From Phyllobacteriaceae bacterium (lineage in GTDB: Bacteria > Pseudomonadota > Alphaproteobacteria > Rhizobiales > Rhizobiaceae), in contig PAPF01000023.1 in the NCBI GenBank assembly GCA_002708825.1, positions 142,933 to 206,932 on the forward strand: a stretch of 64,000 nt of DNA. The letters are read 5' to 3'. Position 1 is the first letter of the stretch. Each line of letters begins with the position of its first letter. Shown here piece by piece: positions 29,289-38,956 of the stretch. A model generated the notes under the pieces. That model was not told the DNA's origin, searched no databases, and was given only the letters and a program-made list of their open reading frames with translations. The position numbers and the translations under genes are program-made.

Positions 29289-31034
29289 ATGAACCCGACC
29301 GCCAAGGCCTTTTCCTTCTGGCGCGCCCTGTCGCCGGCCGATGCCATCCGCACGGCCTATGCGGCGCACCGCAGCCATGGCGATCCGGCCATGTTCATTT
29401 CCATGAAGCCGCTCGACGAGGCGCTGATGGAGGCGCAGGCACTGGAGGAGGCAGGACCCTCGGGCAAGCCGCTGTACGGCATGCCCTTCGCGGTCAAGGA
29501 CAATATCGACGTGGCTGGCATGGAGACGACCGCCGCCTGTCCGGCTTTCGCCTATCGCGCGCAAACGTCTGCCTTTGCAGTGGCACGGCTGGAGGCGGCC
29601 GGCGCCATCTGCATCGGCAAGACCAATCTCGACCAGTTCGCCACCGGCCTCGTCGGCGTGCGTTCGCCCTATGGCGTGCCGCGCAATTCGCTCGATCCCG
29701 CACTCGTTCCCGGCGGCTCCTCATCCGGCTCAGCCGTTGCCGTGGGTGCGGGCATCGTGGCCTTTTCGCTGGGCACCGACACCGCCGGTTCGGGCCGCGT
29801 ACCGGCCGCCCTGAACGGCATTGCGGGACTGAAACCCAGTCTTGGCCTGCTGTCCGCCACGGGCATGGTGCCGGCCTGCCGAACGCTGGACACCATCTCC
29901 GTCTTTGCCGCCACCGCGGCCGATGCGGCCGAGGCTGCGGCAGCGGCGCAAGGCTTCGACGCGGCCGACTTCCTGTCGCGCAAGCTGCCGCCGGCCGGAC
30001 TGGCGCCGGTGCCGCCGCACTTCACCGTCGGGGTCCCGCAAAAGGCGCAGCGGCAATTCTTCGGCGACCGCCAGGCCGAGGAGGCCTATGAGCACGATCT
30101 CGCAACCCTGTCCGGCTTCGGCGCCACGATTGCCGAAATCGATTTCGATCCGTTTTTCGCCGTCGCCCGCCTGCTCTACGAAGGCCCCTGGGTGGCGGAG
30201 CGCTATCACGCCGTCAAGGCGTTGATCGAAACGGAAACGGACGCCCTCCATCCGGTCACGCGGGGCATCATATCGAATGCCACGAAATTCGATGCCGTCG
30301 CCGCCTTCGATGCCTTCTACCGGCTGGCCGACATGAAGCGGGCGCTGGAACCGGTTCTGGCCGGCCTCGATTGCCTCGCCGTCCCCTCCATCCCCACGAT
30401 CTACACGGTGGATGCGGTTATGGCCGATCCGGTCACGCTCAATTCCAACCTTGGCACCTATACCAATTTCGTGAACCTGCTCGACCTCGCCGCCTTCTCG
30501 GTTCCCGTCGGCAGGCGCGCGGACGGACTGCCATCCTCCCTGACCCTGATCGCGCCGGCCGGAAGCGATGCGCGCCTTGCCGGCATCGCCGACATGCTGC
30601 AAACCGGCGTACGGCGTGAGTCCGCCACGGCACCCTTGCCCGGCCGCGTCAGCCTGGCCGTGGTCGGTGCACATCTATCGGGGATGCCGCTCAATCACGA
30701 ACTGACATCGCGCGATGCCACCTTCCTCGCCGCCACGCGGACAGCGCCCGAATACCGGCTCTATGCGCTCCCGGGGACGGTCCCGCCCAAGCCGGGCCTC
30801 CTGCGCGTCGCGCCGGGAACGGGATCGCGGATCGGCATCGAGCTCTGGTCGCTGGACGAAGCCGCTTTCGGCGCGTTCGTCGCAGGGATTCCGGCGCCGC
30901 TGGGCATTGGCACCCTCCGGCTGGAAGACGGCGGCACCGCCAAGGGATTCCTGGTCGAGGCCGAGGCCGTGCGCGATGCGCGCGACATATCCTCCTACGG
31001 CTCCTGGAGGGCTTTCTGTTCGGCGACAGCCTGA
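29289..31034 (+). CDS. atzF: Allophanate hydrolase AtzF
   Basis: 581 residues. An amidase-signature domain (about 1-440) carries the Ser-cisSer-Lys triad: K70 in GMPFAVKDNIDVAG, S144 in PGGSSSGSA and S168 in GTDTAGSGR. The spacing (74 and 98 residues from the lysine) is that of Pseudomonas AtzF. The C-terminal domain (about 455-581) is the allophanate-hydrolase-specific extension. The enzyme converts allophanate to ammonia and carbon dioxide, the last step of urea-carboxylase, biuret and cyanuric-acid pathways. No urea carboxylase is nearby; two biuret-hydrolase-like enzymes are (32862, 35106). Its 3' end overlaps the GntR gene by 40 bases on the opposite strand. Confidence 0.92.
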   Translation: MNPTAKAFSFWRALSPADAIRTAYAAHRSHGDPAMFISMKPLDEALMEAQALEEAGPSGKPLYGMPFAVKDNIDVAGMETTAACPAFAYRAQTSAFAVARLEAAGAICIGKTNLDQFATGLVGVRSPYGVPRNSLDPALVPGGSSSGSAVAVGAGIVAFSLGTDTAGSGRVPAALNGIAGLKPSLGLLSATGMVPACRTLDTISVFAATAADAAEAAAAAQGFDAADFLSRKLPPAGLAPVPPHFTVGVPQKAQRQFFGDRQAEEAYEHDLATLSGFGATIAEIDFDPFFAVARLLYEGPWVAERYHAVKALIETETDALHPVTRGIISNATKFDAVAAFDAFYRLADMKRALEPVLAGLDCLAVPSIPTIYTVDAVMADPVTLNSNLGTYTNFVNLLDLAAFSVPVGRRADGLPSSLTLIAPAGSDARLAGIADMLQTGVRRESATAPLPGRVSLAVVGAHLSGMPLNHELTSRDATFLAATRTAPEYRLYALPGTVPPKPGLLRVAPGTGSRIGIELWSLDEAAFGAFVAGIPAPLGIGTLRLEDGGTAKGFLVEAEAVRDARDISSYGSWRAFCSATA

Positions 31035-31684
31035 GTCCGGTGCTCGAAACGGTGCCAGGCATCCTCCACGAAGCCGATATGCGCGGCCATCGCGGCCTCG
31101 GCAGCCTGGGTAGCGCCGCGCAGGATGGCCCGGACAATCGCCGTATGCTCGACATGCGAAGCCGCCAGCCGCCCGAGCGTGGAAAACTGCGCCCGCCGGA
31201 ACGGTTGCACACGCTGGCGCGTCGCAAACGTGATTTCGGCAAGATAGGCGTTGCGCGTACCCTCGTATATGGCGCCGTGGAAATCCTCGTTGGCCAGGGT
31301 ATAGCCCGCCGTGTCGCCAGCCTGCACCAACGCTTCCATGTCGAGGTGAAGGGCTTCCAGCGCCCGCCTTTCCGCAGGTGACATCGTGACGGCACACAAT
31401 TTCGCGCACAGGGCTTCCAGATGGCCCATCACCGCGAACATGCCATGCAGTTCGGCCTCGTCCGGCTTGGTGACCACTGCCTTGCGATGCGGGCGCTGCC
31501 GCACGAGGCCGGAGGATGCGAGCTGGCGCAGCGCCTCGCGTACCGGGGTGCGGGACACGCCGAATTCGGCCGCCAGCCCGCCTTCATCGAGCGCCGTGCC
31601 GGGCGTGATGAGGCCGGCGACGATCCGCCGGGCGAGTTCCAGCCGGATCGCGTCGGCGCTGGTGCGGCTCTCGGACGGGTTCAA
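30995..31684 (-). CDS. GntR-family transcriptional regulator (FCD/FadR subfamily)
   Basis: 229 residues. The winged helix-turn-helix at about 10-75 has LARRIVAGLITPGTALDEGGLAAEFGVSRTPVREALRQLASSGLV-type sequence; an FCD ligand-binding domain of about 130 residues follows, with metal ligands in LANEDFHGAIYEGTRN and SHVEHTAIVRAI. It is the last gene of the ten-gene transporter/hydrolase operon, 30 bp after the HpxZ-like gene, so it probably regulates its own operon and perhaps atzF. The ligand would be a pathway acid or ureide; this is inference. Confidence 0.9.
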   Translation of the reverse strand: MNPSESRTSADAIRLELARRIVAGLITPGTALDEGGLAAEFGVSRTPVREALRQLASSGLVRQRPHRKAVVTKPDEAELHGMFAVMGHLEALCAKLCAVTMSPAERRALEALHLDMEALVQAGDTAGYTLANEDFHGAIYEGTRNAYLAEITFATRQRVQPFRRAQFSTLGRLAASHVEHTAIVRAILRGATQAAEAAMAAHIGFVEDAWHRFEHRTQAVAEQKALQEP

Positions 31685-31714
31685 GGGGACTGTCGTCGCT
31701 GCTGGTGGAATCGG

Positions 31715-32098
31715 TCAGGGTTCGGCGATGATACTGACATGGGCGGCGATGACCCGCCACCCGTCGGGCATACGCGCCCAGGTCTGCATCTGCCGCCCGA
31801 CAAGACCCGGCGCGCTGGCCCGGCGAAACAGCGTCGATGCCGTGGCGAAATCCTTGCCGAAGGTCGTGATCACCGTCCTGTCGAGGTCGCGCGCCAGGTC
31901 ATCGGACGGCTGGGTCCGGCGGAAGGCCGCAACTTCCGCCGCACCGTGCTGCTGCTCGGCGATGCCGTAGCGCACCACCCGCTCGTCCTGCCAGAACAAT
32001 GCATCCATGCCCGCCATGTCATTGGCGATGAAGGCTTCCTCGTACCGCCTGAAAACCCCGGTCACTTCCGCCATCGTATCCGGATCGTTGACGATCAT
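31715..32098 (-). CDS. HpxZ/AtzH-like SnoaL-fold protein (DUF3225)
   Basis: 127 residues, NTF2/SnoaL-like fold. EAFIANDMAGMDALFWQDERVVRYGIAEQQHG near residue 20 and RTVITTFGKDFATASTLFRR near 73 are typical of the DUF3225 family. Members include HpxZ of oxalurate catabolism and AtzH of the cyanuric-acid pathway, small proteins that go with amidase-type ureide enzymes. The ATG overlaps the previous stop (ATGA). Its exact chemistry is unsettled; a role in breaking down a carboxylated ureide intermediate before AtzF is plausible. Confidence 0.8.
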   Translation of the reverse strand: MIVNDPDTMAEVTGVFRRYEEAFIANDMAGMDALFWQDERVVRYGIAEQQHGAAEVAAFRRTQPSDDLARDLDRTVITTFGKDFATASTLFRRASAPGLVGRQMQTWARMPDGWRVIAAHVSIIAEP

Positions 32099-32865
32099 GC
32101 CTGCCGGGCCTCCATGCGCTCGCGCAGGGCGCGCAGGAAGGGGATCTGCTCGAACTGGTCTTCCTGGACGAAATCCCAGGCCACGCCAGAAGGCCGTGGC
32201 GCCTCGTTGCCCGTCACGATCAGTTCGGCTTCCGTCGCCACGAAATCCAGCGGACTGTCATGGGCCATCATGAACACCTTGTCATCCGGCACCAGTTGAG
32301 ACGAATGAACGGTGGTCGCCATGGGCGTATCCGGCCCGATGATGCCAAGCTCGCGAAAGATCCCGGTTTCCAGATCGGCAAAACCGGCGCCCTTGCCTGT
32401 CCGCCCGCCCTGCCGGCTGACCGCCACGGACCCGACGACGGCGAAACCGATGGGCTCGACATCCTCGAAGCCGATCCGCTCGCCATGCATCATGTAGCCT
32501 TCCGACGTCGCCGCCAGTTCGAAGGAGACGCCCTTTTCCTTCAGCTTCGCCGGGTCGATCCTCAGATAGGGAAAGTCCTTCGTCAGGTAGGGCACCGGTG
32601 CATAGAGCATCTTGCCTTCGTAGAGCGCGCGCAGGCGGACCGGTATCTGCGGCGGGTCCGGGGTGCACTTCACCACCTTCGCCCGTTTCCATGCGTCCGT
32701 CTGGGCCAGCCGCCAGGCCGCCATGTCGGCACCTATGAAGTTGGGGATATGGCTCCAGGTCGGCCCCATCGCCATGCCGCCGGCATCCAGCGCATCCCAT
32801 ACCGCGCCGCGTACGGCATCCTTGTCGCTGTTCCGTCCGGCCCAGCGGCCTGTCTTCTCACTCAT
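32095..32865 (-). CDS. 5-formyltetrahydrofolate cyclo-ligase-like protein
   Basis: 256 residues, COG0212-type fold. Visible landmarks are [17 protein letters not shown] near the start, [28 protein letters not shown] near 65 and [22 protein letters not shown] near 153, the glycine-rich loop of the family. True cyclo-ligases are shorter (about 190-200) with a fuller nucleotide loop, so this is a paralogue of unknown substrate. It is locked into the ureide operon by 4-base overlaps on both sides. The start at 32865 overlaps the upstream stop; a longer frame upstream is rejected. Confidence 0.75.
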   Translation of the reverse strand: MSEKTGRWAGRNSDKDAVRGAVWDALDAGGMAMGPTWSHIPNFIGADMAAWRLAQTDAWKRAKVVKCTPDPPQIPVRLRALYEGKMLYAPVPYLTKDFPYLRIDPAKLKEKGVSFELAATSEGYMMHGERIGFEDVEPIGFAVVGSVAVSRQGGRTGKGAGFADLETGIFRELGIIGPDTPMATTVHSSQLVPDDKVFMMAHDSPLDFVATEAELIVTGNEAPRPSGVAWDFVQEDQFEQIPFLRALRERMEARQA

Positions 32866-33539
32866 TCGTGTTTCCTTCCTGCAATTGCCGACTCCAGGTC
32901 GCCGAGTTCGCTCACCCATCCGGCAATGCCGCCCTGCGCGGTCATCATGGCAATGGTCGCGGCCTTGAATTCCGGGAAATAGCTTTCCGTCGCATCGCTG
33001 ATGAGCAGGCATTCATAGCCGCGGTCATTGGCCTCGCGCATTGAGGTCTGCACGCAGACCTCGGTTGTCACGCCCGCGAAGACGAGATGCGTGATGCCCT
33101 TGCCCTGCAATGTCTCGTGCAGGCCCGTGGCCCAGAACATGCCCTTGCCCGGCTTGTCGATCACCAGTTCGCCCTCGGCGGGGGCGAGCGCCGGCACGAT
33201 CGCATTGCCGGGTTCGCCGGCGACAAGCAGCCGGCCCATCGGGCCCTCATCGCCGATCCTTAAGGGCGCATTGCCCCGCGCGATCTTGGAAGGCGGGCAA
33301 TCGGAAAGGTCGGGCCGGTGCGCTTCGCGGGTATGGATCACCGGCCAGCCCTCGGCCCGGAACAGGGCGATCAGCCGCGCCGTGGCCGGAATGATGGCCG
33401 ACAGGCGCGACACGTCATTGCCCAGCGCCGCGCCGAAGCCGCCCGGCTCGATGAAATCGCGCTGCATGTCGATGACCACCAGCGCCACATGCGCGGGATC
33501 GAAAGCATAGTCGTAGGGGTCCGCCCTGACCGCGATCAT
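32862..33539 (-). CDS. Isochorismatase-family cysteine hydrolase, biuret/ureide-type, second copy
   Basis: 225 residues. Catalytic triad D24 (VVIDMQRDF), K129 (VIDKPGKG) and C162 ([16 protein letters not shown]). It shares with its neighbour (35106) the stretch HTRE-HRPDLSD and the same triad spacing, so both arose from a biuret/ureidoacrylate hydrolase-like ancestor (BiuH, RutB, TrtA, N-carbamoylsarcosine amidase). They differ elsewhere, for example [15 protein letters not shown] against [16 protein letters not shown]. It would hydrolyse a terminal ureido or amide group. One base separates it from the ATPase gene. The substrate is not determined by sequence. Confidence 0.87.
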   Translation of the reverse strand: MIAVRADPYDYAFDPAHVALVVIDMQRDFIEPGGFGAALGNDVSRLSAIIPATARLIALFRAEGWPVIHTREAHRPDLSDCPPSKIARGNAPLRIGDEGPMGRLLVAGEPGNAIVPALAPAEGELVIDKPGKGMFWATGLHETLQGKGITHLVFAGVTTEVCVQTSMREANDRGYECLLISDATESYFPEFKAATIAMMTAQGGIAGWVSELGDLESAIAGRKHE

Positions 33540-33540
33540 T

Positions 33541-35106
33541 TCAATGCCCCGCCATGTGCGCGCCGATCGTGTTGCGGTCGGTCTCGCCGATGGGCGCGAC
33601 GTGGGTGATCCGCCCCTCCGACATCACGGCCACGCGGTCGGACAATTCCAGGATCTCGTCGAGATCCTCGGAGACCAGCAGCACCGCCGCCCCCTTGTTG
33701 CGCTGGTCGATGATCTGCGCGCGGATTTCGGCCACCGAGGCGAAATCGAGGCCGAAACACGGGTTCGCGACGATCAGCACCTCGACATCGCCGGACAATT
33801 CCCGCGCCAGCACGGCCCGTTGCACATTGCCGCCCGAGAGGTTCTCGATCGGCGTCTCCGGCGAAGGCGTCTTCACCCGGTAGCGTTCGATGAGGCCGGC
33901 GGCCTTTTCGCGCATGGCATGGGGTTTCAGCCACCAGCCGAGGCTGGCGACCGGCGGCTTGTCGAAGGAACGGAAGGCGATGTTTTCCGCCACGCTCATG
34001 CGCCGCACCGCGGCATTGCGCAAGGGTTCCTCGGGCAGGCCGAAGACCTTGAACCGGTCGAAGTCGGCGCGGCGCGATTCAAACGGCTTGCCATTGATGA
34101 AGATGCGCCCGTCCTTCAGCGGACGCTGGCCGGAAATCGCCTCCACCAGTTCCGACTGGCCATTGCCCGAGACGCCGGCAATCCCGAGGATTTCGCCGCC
34201 CCTGATCTTGAGGCTGACCGCCTCCACCGCGGGCAGCCCCTCGCTGTCATCCACGAAAAGGCCCGCCAGTTCCAGCAGCGTGTCGCTCTTCACATCGGCT
34301 GCGCGCGCCGCGCTCTTGCGGATCTGTGTCTCGCCGATCATCATCCGCGACATCTCTTCGGTGGAAACCTCGCCCACCGTGCCGCCGCCCACATAGGCAC
34401 CGCGCCGCAACACCGAGAAACGGTCGGCAAAGGCATTCACCTCGCGGAACTTGTGCGTGATCATCAGCACCGTGATGTCGCCGGCCCGCGCCATGTCATG
34501 CAGGAGGCCCAGCACCTCGTCCGCCTCGCCGGGTGTCAACACCGAGGTCGGTTCGTCAAGGATCAGGAAATGCTGGTCGAGATAGAGTTGCTTCAGGATT
34601 TCAAGCTTCTGCTTCTCGCCCGCTGAAAGCCCGGAGACGGGCTCGTCCAGCGGCACGCGGAACGGCATGCGCTCCATGAACGCGTCCAGTGCCCGGCGCT
34701 CGCTGGCCCAGTCGATGACAGCCGGCACGTCGGCCCGCGAGATCACCATGTTTTCGGCGGCTGTCAGGCAGGGCACGAGCGTGAAATGCTGGTAGACCAT
34801 GCCGATGCCATTTGCGCGCGCATCATGCGGCGAACGGATCACCGTCTCCTGTCCGTTGACCAGCAACTGCCCGCGTGTGGGCTGGTAGAAACCCATGATG
34901 CACTTGACGAGCGTGGACTTGCCCGCACCGTTCTCGCCCAGAAGCGCATGGAATTCGCCTGGTTCCACCCTGATCGACACATCGTCAAGTGCGGTCAGCG
35001 AGCCGAACACCTTGGTCATGCCGACGGTTTCCAGCCCGAAGCCGCGTTTGACCGGTGCCGCGCCCGGCAAGGTACCGGTAGCCACGGCGGCAACCTGCGC
35101 ATCCAT
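33541..35106 (-). CDS. BMP-type ABC transporter, double ATP-binding protein (second system)
   Basis: 521 residues from ATG 35106. The first domain has Walker [15 protein letters not shown] near 58, signature [15 protein letters not shown] and Walker [13 protein letters not shown]. The second has [28 protein letters not shown] and [10 protein letters not shown]; here the Walker B glutamate is lost and the usual NPTRGLD reads NPCFGLD. It is the ATPase for the permeases at 36852 and 37769 and the binding protein at 38957, but two hydrolase genes lie between. The start overlaps the neighbour's stop by one base (TGATG). Confidence 0.9.
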   Translation of the reverse strand: MDAQVAAVATGTLPGAAPVKRGFGLETVGMTKVFGSLTALDDVSIRVEPGEFHALLGENGAGKSTLVKCIMGFYQPTRGQLLVNGQETVIRSPHDARANGIGMVYQHFTLVPCLTAAENMVISRADVPAVIDWASERRALDAFMERMPFRVPLDEPVSGLSAGEKQKLEILKQLYLDQHFLILDEPTSVLTPGEADEVLGLLHDMARAGDITVLMITHKFREVNAFADRFSVLRRGAYVGGGTVGEVSTEEMSRMMIGETQIRKSAARAADVKSDTLLELAGLFVDDSEGLPAVEAVSLKIRGGEILGIAGVSGNGQSELVEAISGQRPLKDGRIFINGKPFESRRADFDRFKVFGLPEEPLRNAAVRRMSVAENIAFRSFDKPPVASLGWWLKPHAMREKAAGLIERYRVKTPSPETPIENLSGGNVQRAVLARELSGDVEVLIVANPCFGLDFASVAEIRAQIIDQRNKGAAVLLVSEDLDEILELSDRVAVMSEGRITHVAPIGETDRNTIGAHMAGH

Positions 35107-35819
35107 CACAGGGCCTCCAGCGCTTCGAGAAGAGCCGCGCTCGTGGCCACCGCGCCGAACACGCCGCCCTGCATCTTCACCATTTCGATGGCGGCCAGAT
35201 GGTTTTCGAGCTTGGTCGCGCCGCAGCAATCCTCCAGGAGCAGGCATTCGAAGCCCCGGTCATTGGCCTCGCGCATCGTCGTGTGAACGCAGACATCGGT
35301 GGTGATGCCGGTCAGCACGATGTTGCGGATGCCGCGTGTGCGCAGCAGCATTTCCAGGTCCGTGGCACAGAACGACCCTTTGCCCGGCTTGTCGATCACC
35401 GGTTCGCCCGGTTCCGGCGCCAGTTCGGGAATGATCTCCCAGCCTGGCTCGCCGCGCACCAGGATCTTGCCGCACGGCCCGGGATCGCCGATCCCGGCGC
35501 CGATGCGCCGCGAGCGCCAGCGCTTGTTGGCCGGCAGGTCGGAGAGGTCCGGCCGGTGCCCTTCGCGGGTATGGATGATGGTGAAGCCCCTGGCCCGCAT
35601 CGCCGCCAGCACGCCCCTGATCGGTTCGATGGGCGCGCGCGTCAGCGACAGGTCATAGCCCATGGCATCGACATAACCGCCCTTGCCGCAGAAATCCGTC
35701 TGCATGTCGATGATGACGAGTGCGGTGTTTTCCGGCCTGAGATCGCCGTCATAGGGCCAGGCATAGGGGTCGGCCCTGACCGGGCCGGGCTTTGCATCAG
35801 TCTCGACGATGGCATCCAT
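35106..35819 (-). CDS. Isochorismatase-family cysteine hydrolase, biuret amidohydrolase-like
   Basis: 237 residues. Catalytic triad D38 ([18 protein letters not shown]), K144 ([10 protein letters not shown]) and C177 ([22 protein letters not shown]). The phrase [15 protein letters not shown] and the arginine-rich [27 protein letters not shown] are characteristic of biuret hydrolase/RutB-type enzymes. Biuret hydrolase gives allophanate, the substrate of the AtzF encoded at 29289, so biuret or a close ureide is the leading candidate. It lies 5 bp after formamidase in the transporter operon. Confidence 0.87.
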   Translation of the reverse strand: MDAIVETDAKPGPVRADPYAWPYDGDLRPENTALVIIDMQTDFCGKGGYVDAMGYDLSLTRAPIEPIRGVLAAMRARGFTIIHTREGHRPDLSDLPANKRWRSRRIGAGIGDPGPCGKILVRGEPGWEIIPELAPEPGEPVIDKPGKGSFCATDLEMLLRTRGIRNIVLTGITTDVCVHTTMREANDRGFECLLLEDCCGATKLENHLAAIEMVKMQGGVFGAVATSAALLEALEAL

Positions 35820-35824
35820 GGGAC

Positions 35825-36841
35825 CTACTCCGCCGCCTGTTTCGCGCTTTCGCCATATTTACGCGTCGGGCGCGCAAATCCGCTCCGCGTGCCGTCGGTG
35901 ACCACGACCTCGTCTTCCCAGGGCAGGCGGTAGCGGCCCGCCACCATGTCCTGCATGAACGTGTAGGGGCAGTCCTGCGCGCCGCCGAGCACGGCCGTGT
36001 AGCCGCGATGGCCAAGCTGGTAGATGTTGTTCTCCACGCCCCAATGCTTGCGGGCCTCGCGCACGAGGTCGGGCCGCACCTCCGCCGTGATGATCTCGTC
36101 GGCCCGTCCCGTCGTGCCGTGGGCGATCACCGTGCCGTCGAAATTGACGATCATCCCCTCGCCCATGGAATCGAACGTGCCATCGGAGCCGCACATGCAG
36201 ACATTGGCGGTGACCATCAGGTTCTGGAAGGCATTCGCCTGGTTGGTGAACCGCCAGGACTCGCGGATCGGCGCGGTATAGCCGGCCGTGCGCAGCATGA
36301 TCTCCGCGCCCTTGTAGGCGCATTCGCGCGCCATTTCCGGGAACATGCCGTCATGGCAGATGATGAGCGCCAGCTTCGCGCCCTTCGGCCCGTCGATGAC
36401 CGGAATGCCAAGATCGCCCGGCTCCCAGGGTTCCACCGGCACCCAGGGGTGCAGCTTGCGGTAATAGAGCTTCAACTCGCCCTGGTCGTCGATGATGATG
36501 CCGGAATTGTAGGGATTGCCATGCGGGTTGTACTCCATGATGGAGAAACAGCCCCAGATCGCATTGTCCCTGCAGGCCTGCCTGAAGGCCGCGACCTCCG
36601 GCCCGTCCAGCGTGCACATGATGTCGGGATTGGTGTCCATTGACAGGCCGTGCAGCGCATATTCGGGAAAGACCACGAGGTCCATCGTGCCCATGTTGCG
36701 CCTTGCCTTGGCGACCATGGCGACGATCTTGTCCGTCTGGGCCTTCAGGTCCGCCGGCGTCTCGACGACCGGAAGCTGCAATTGCACCAGCCCGATCACG
36801 ACGCCGTTGGGTGTCTTGTTCAGTCCGCCGAGCGCACTCAT
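35825..36841 (-). CDS. amiF: Formamidase (nitrilase superfamily)
   Basis: 338 residues, close to the 334 of Helicobacter AmiF. Catalytic triad E60 (FPEYALHG), K129 (YYRKLHPW) and C162 ([14 protein letters not shown]). Signature stretches [18 protein letters not shown] and [18 protein letters not shown] match formamidases more than longer-chain aliphatic amidases. The reaction is formamide to formate and ammonia in the cytoplasm. It sits between the permease genes (10 bp) and a biuret-type hydrolase (5 bp), so the imported compound is either formamide-like or yields formamide. Confidence 0.88.
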   Translation of the reverse strand: MSALGGLNKTPNGVVIGLVQLQLPVVETPADLKAQTDKIVAMVAKARRNMGTMDLVVFPEYALHGLSMDTNPDIMCTLDGPEVAAFRQACRDNAIWGCFSIMEYNPHGNPYNSGIIIDDQGELKLYYRKLHPWVPVEPWEPGDLGIPVIDGPKGAKLALIICHDGMFPEMARECAYKGAEIMLRTAGYTAPIRESWRFTNQANAFQNLMVTANVCMCGSDGTFDSMGEGMIVNFDGTVIAHGTTGRADEIITAEVRPDLVREARKHWGVENNIYQLGHRGYTAVLGGAQDCPYTFMQDMVAGRYRLPWEDEVVVTDGTRSGFARPTRKYGESAKQAAE

Positions 36842-36851
36842 GCTTGGTCTC

Positions 36852-37772
36852 CTACTTGACGATGGACAGTTCGCCCGGCGCGGCCCGCGCCGCCGCGTTG
36901 GAACGCGCCGTGGCGATCATGATGAAAAGGGTGAGGATGTAGGGCGCGGCATTGAAGAAGTAGTAGCCCTGGCTGATGCCGACCGACTGCAAGGCCGGGC
37001 CGATGGCACCCGCTGCCCCGAACAGCAACGCGGCGAGGATGCAGCGGATCGGGTTCCAGCGCGCGAAGATGACCAGCGCCACCGCCATCAGGCCCTGGCC
37101 CGACGACAGGCCCTCGTTCCACGAACCGGGATAGGACAGCGACAGGAAGGCCCCGCCCGTGCCGGCAAGGAAGCCGCCAAGCCCCGTGGCCATCACGCGC
37201 ACAGCGACCGGGTTGACGCCCATGGCGCGTGCCGCCGGCTCGCTGTCGCCGGTCATGCGCAGGATCAGCCCCCACCGCGTGTTGGCCAGCGCCCACCACA
37301 TGGCAACCGCCACGCCAATGCCGATGAAGAACAGCGGATTGATCTCCAGCGCCTTTTCCAGCGCCGGGCTGGACGACCAGCCACCCAGCGGCAGCGCCTC
37401 CAGCCGTGGCGCGGAGGGCTGGATGTAGGGCTTGCCGAAGAAGAAGGCGATGCCCGTGCCAAAGCTCATCATGGCGATGCCAACGGCAATGTCGTTGACC
37501 CGCGGCAGGCTGCAGATCGCCCCGTGCATGATGCCGAGGAAGATGCCGGACAGCCCGGCCGCCAGCACGCCCAGCCAGGGCGAACCGGTCTGGTAGGAGA
37601 TGGCATAGGCGACCATGGCGCCCAGGACCAGCGTACCCTCCAGGCCAAGGTTGATACGGCCCGATTTCTCCGTCAGCGTCTCGCCCAGCGCCACGAACAT
37701 GAACGGCGTGGAAACCCGGATGGCGCCACCCAGCATGGCGATCAGGATGGTGGCAAGTGCCTCGTCGCTCAT
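36852..37772 (-). CDS. BMP-type ABC transporter permease (second system, NupQ-like)
   Basis: 306 residues, BPD_transp_2 family. The landmark LGETLTEKSGRINLGLEGTL is at about residues 29-48 and the coupling loop LRMTGDSEPAARAMGVNPVA near 171. It overlaps the upstream permease gene (ATGA) and is followed by amiF after 10 bp. It would form the pore with the 37769 protein. Cargo is inferred from the enzymes in the operon: a small ureide, amide or purine breakdown product. Confidence 0.88.
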   Translation of the reverse strand: MSDEALATILIAMLGGAIRVSTPFMFVALGETLTEKSGRINLGLEGTLVLGAMVAYAISYQTGSPWLGVLAAGLSGIFLGIMHGAICSLPRVNDIAVGIAMMSFGTGIAFFFGKPYIQPSAPRLEALPLGGWSSSPALEKALEINPLFFIGIGVAVAMWWALANTRWGLILRMTGDSEPAARAMGVNPVAVRVMATGLGGFLAGTGGAFLSLSYPGSWNEGLSSGQGLMAVALVIFARWNPIRCILAALLFGAAGAIGPALQSVGISQGYYFFNAAPYILTLFIMIATARSNAAARAAPGELSIVK

Positions 37773-38881
37773 GTCCGGTCACTCGCAATGGATGGCTTGA
37801 AGATGGCGAACCGGCCATGCAGGGTCTCGCTGGCCAGCAGCACGACGAAAATGATGCCCTGCAGCACCAGCGCCGTGGCATCCGGCATGTCCATGCGCCG
37901 CTGGATCAGCCCGCCCGACGCCTCGATGGCGCCGAACATGATGGCGACCGGCACGATGACCAGCGGGTTGTGCCGCGCCACGAAGGAGACGAGGATGCCG
38001 GTGAACCCGTATCCGGCCACGAGCGAGGCATTCGCCTGGCCGTGAATGGCGGCGACCTCGTAGAACCCGGCGAGCCCCGCCGCCCCGCCCGCAATGGCCG
38101 AGCAGGCCACGATGAGCCGGCCCACGGGCAGGCCCTGGGCGAGCGCGGCACGCGGATTGCCGCCGGTCACCCGCGCGGCGAAGCCGAACGTCGTGCGTGC
38201 CATCAGGAGGTAGAGCAGGACCGCCAGCACGATGCCGCCGACCAGCCCCCAATGCACATCCGTGCCGGGAATGGCGCCGACCATGTAGTCCTTGCCGATG
38301 GGCATGGTGGACGGCTTGTTCTGCGACGCCGGATCGCGCAGCGCGCCTTCCACGAAGAAATTCATGATGGCGATGGCGATATAGGTCAGCAGCAGTGTCG
38401 AAATGGTCTCGTTGACGCCGCGCGCATGGCGCAGCCAGCCGGCAATCGCGTTCCAGCCGGCGCCAGCCGCCATGGCCAGCACCGCCATCAACAGCAGCGT
38501 GAAGGCGACCGGAATCCCGTAGGAGACCAGCGGGATGGCGATGGCGGCGGCCGCGAAGCCACCCAGGACCAGCGCGCCTTCCGCCCCGATCATGGTCAGG
38601 CCGATCTGCGCGGGAATGGCGAAGGCGAGACCGGTCAGGATCAGCGGGGCGGAGCGCTGCAACGTGTTCTGGAAGGAGAAGGACGTGCCGAAACCGCCGC
38701 GCCAGACCAACTGGAAGAACTCCGCCGGGCTCTTGCCCAGCGCCAGCAGGAACAGCGAGAACAGGAATGCCGAGGCAATCAGGGCGGCCAACGGGATGAC
38801 CACCTTTTCGGCGATGCCGAGCAGGCGCGCCGAAGGGCGGAAGGGACGGACCGGGGAAATGTCTGTGGCTGCCATGTCCAC
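37769..38881 (-). CDS. BMP-type ABC transporter permease (second system, NupP-like)
   Basis: 370 residues, BPD_transp_2 family, with a longer N-terminal cytoplasmic segment than the first-system homologue. Core landmarks are LTMIGAEGALVLGGFAAAAI near 95 and FAARVTGGNPRAALAQGLPVG near 235. ATG 38881 is used; ATG 38875 is an equal alternative. It lies 75 bp from the binding protein gene, the largest gap in this operon. Confidence 0.87.
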   Translation of the reverse strand: MDMAATDISPVRPFRPSARLLGIAEKVVIPLAALIASAFLFSLFLLALGKSPAEFFQLVWRGGFGTSFSFQNTLQRSAPLILTGLAFAIPAQIGLTMIGAEGALVLGGFAAAAIAIPLVSYGIPVAFTLLLMAVLAMAAGAGWNAIAGWLRHARGVNETISTLLLTYIAIAIMNFFVEGALRDPASQNKPSTMPIGKDYMVGAIPGTDVHWGLVGGIVLAVLLYLLMARTTFGFAARVTGGNPRAALAQGLPVGRLIVACSAIAGGAAGLAGFYEVAAIHGQANASLVAGYGFTGILVSFVARHNPLVIVPVAIMFGAIEASGGLIQRRMDMPDATALVLQGIIFVVLLASETLHGRFAIFKPSIASDRT

Positions 38882-38956
38882 GCTTCTGTCAGATGGAGAA
38901 AAGGGAGCCGGCAGCCATACCGGGGGCGTTGGTCACGGGCTGCCGGCGCGGGAGGA

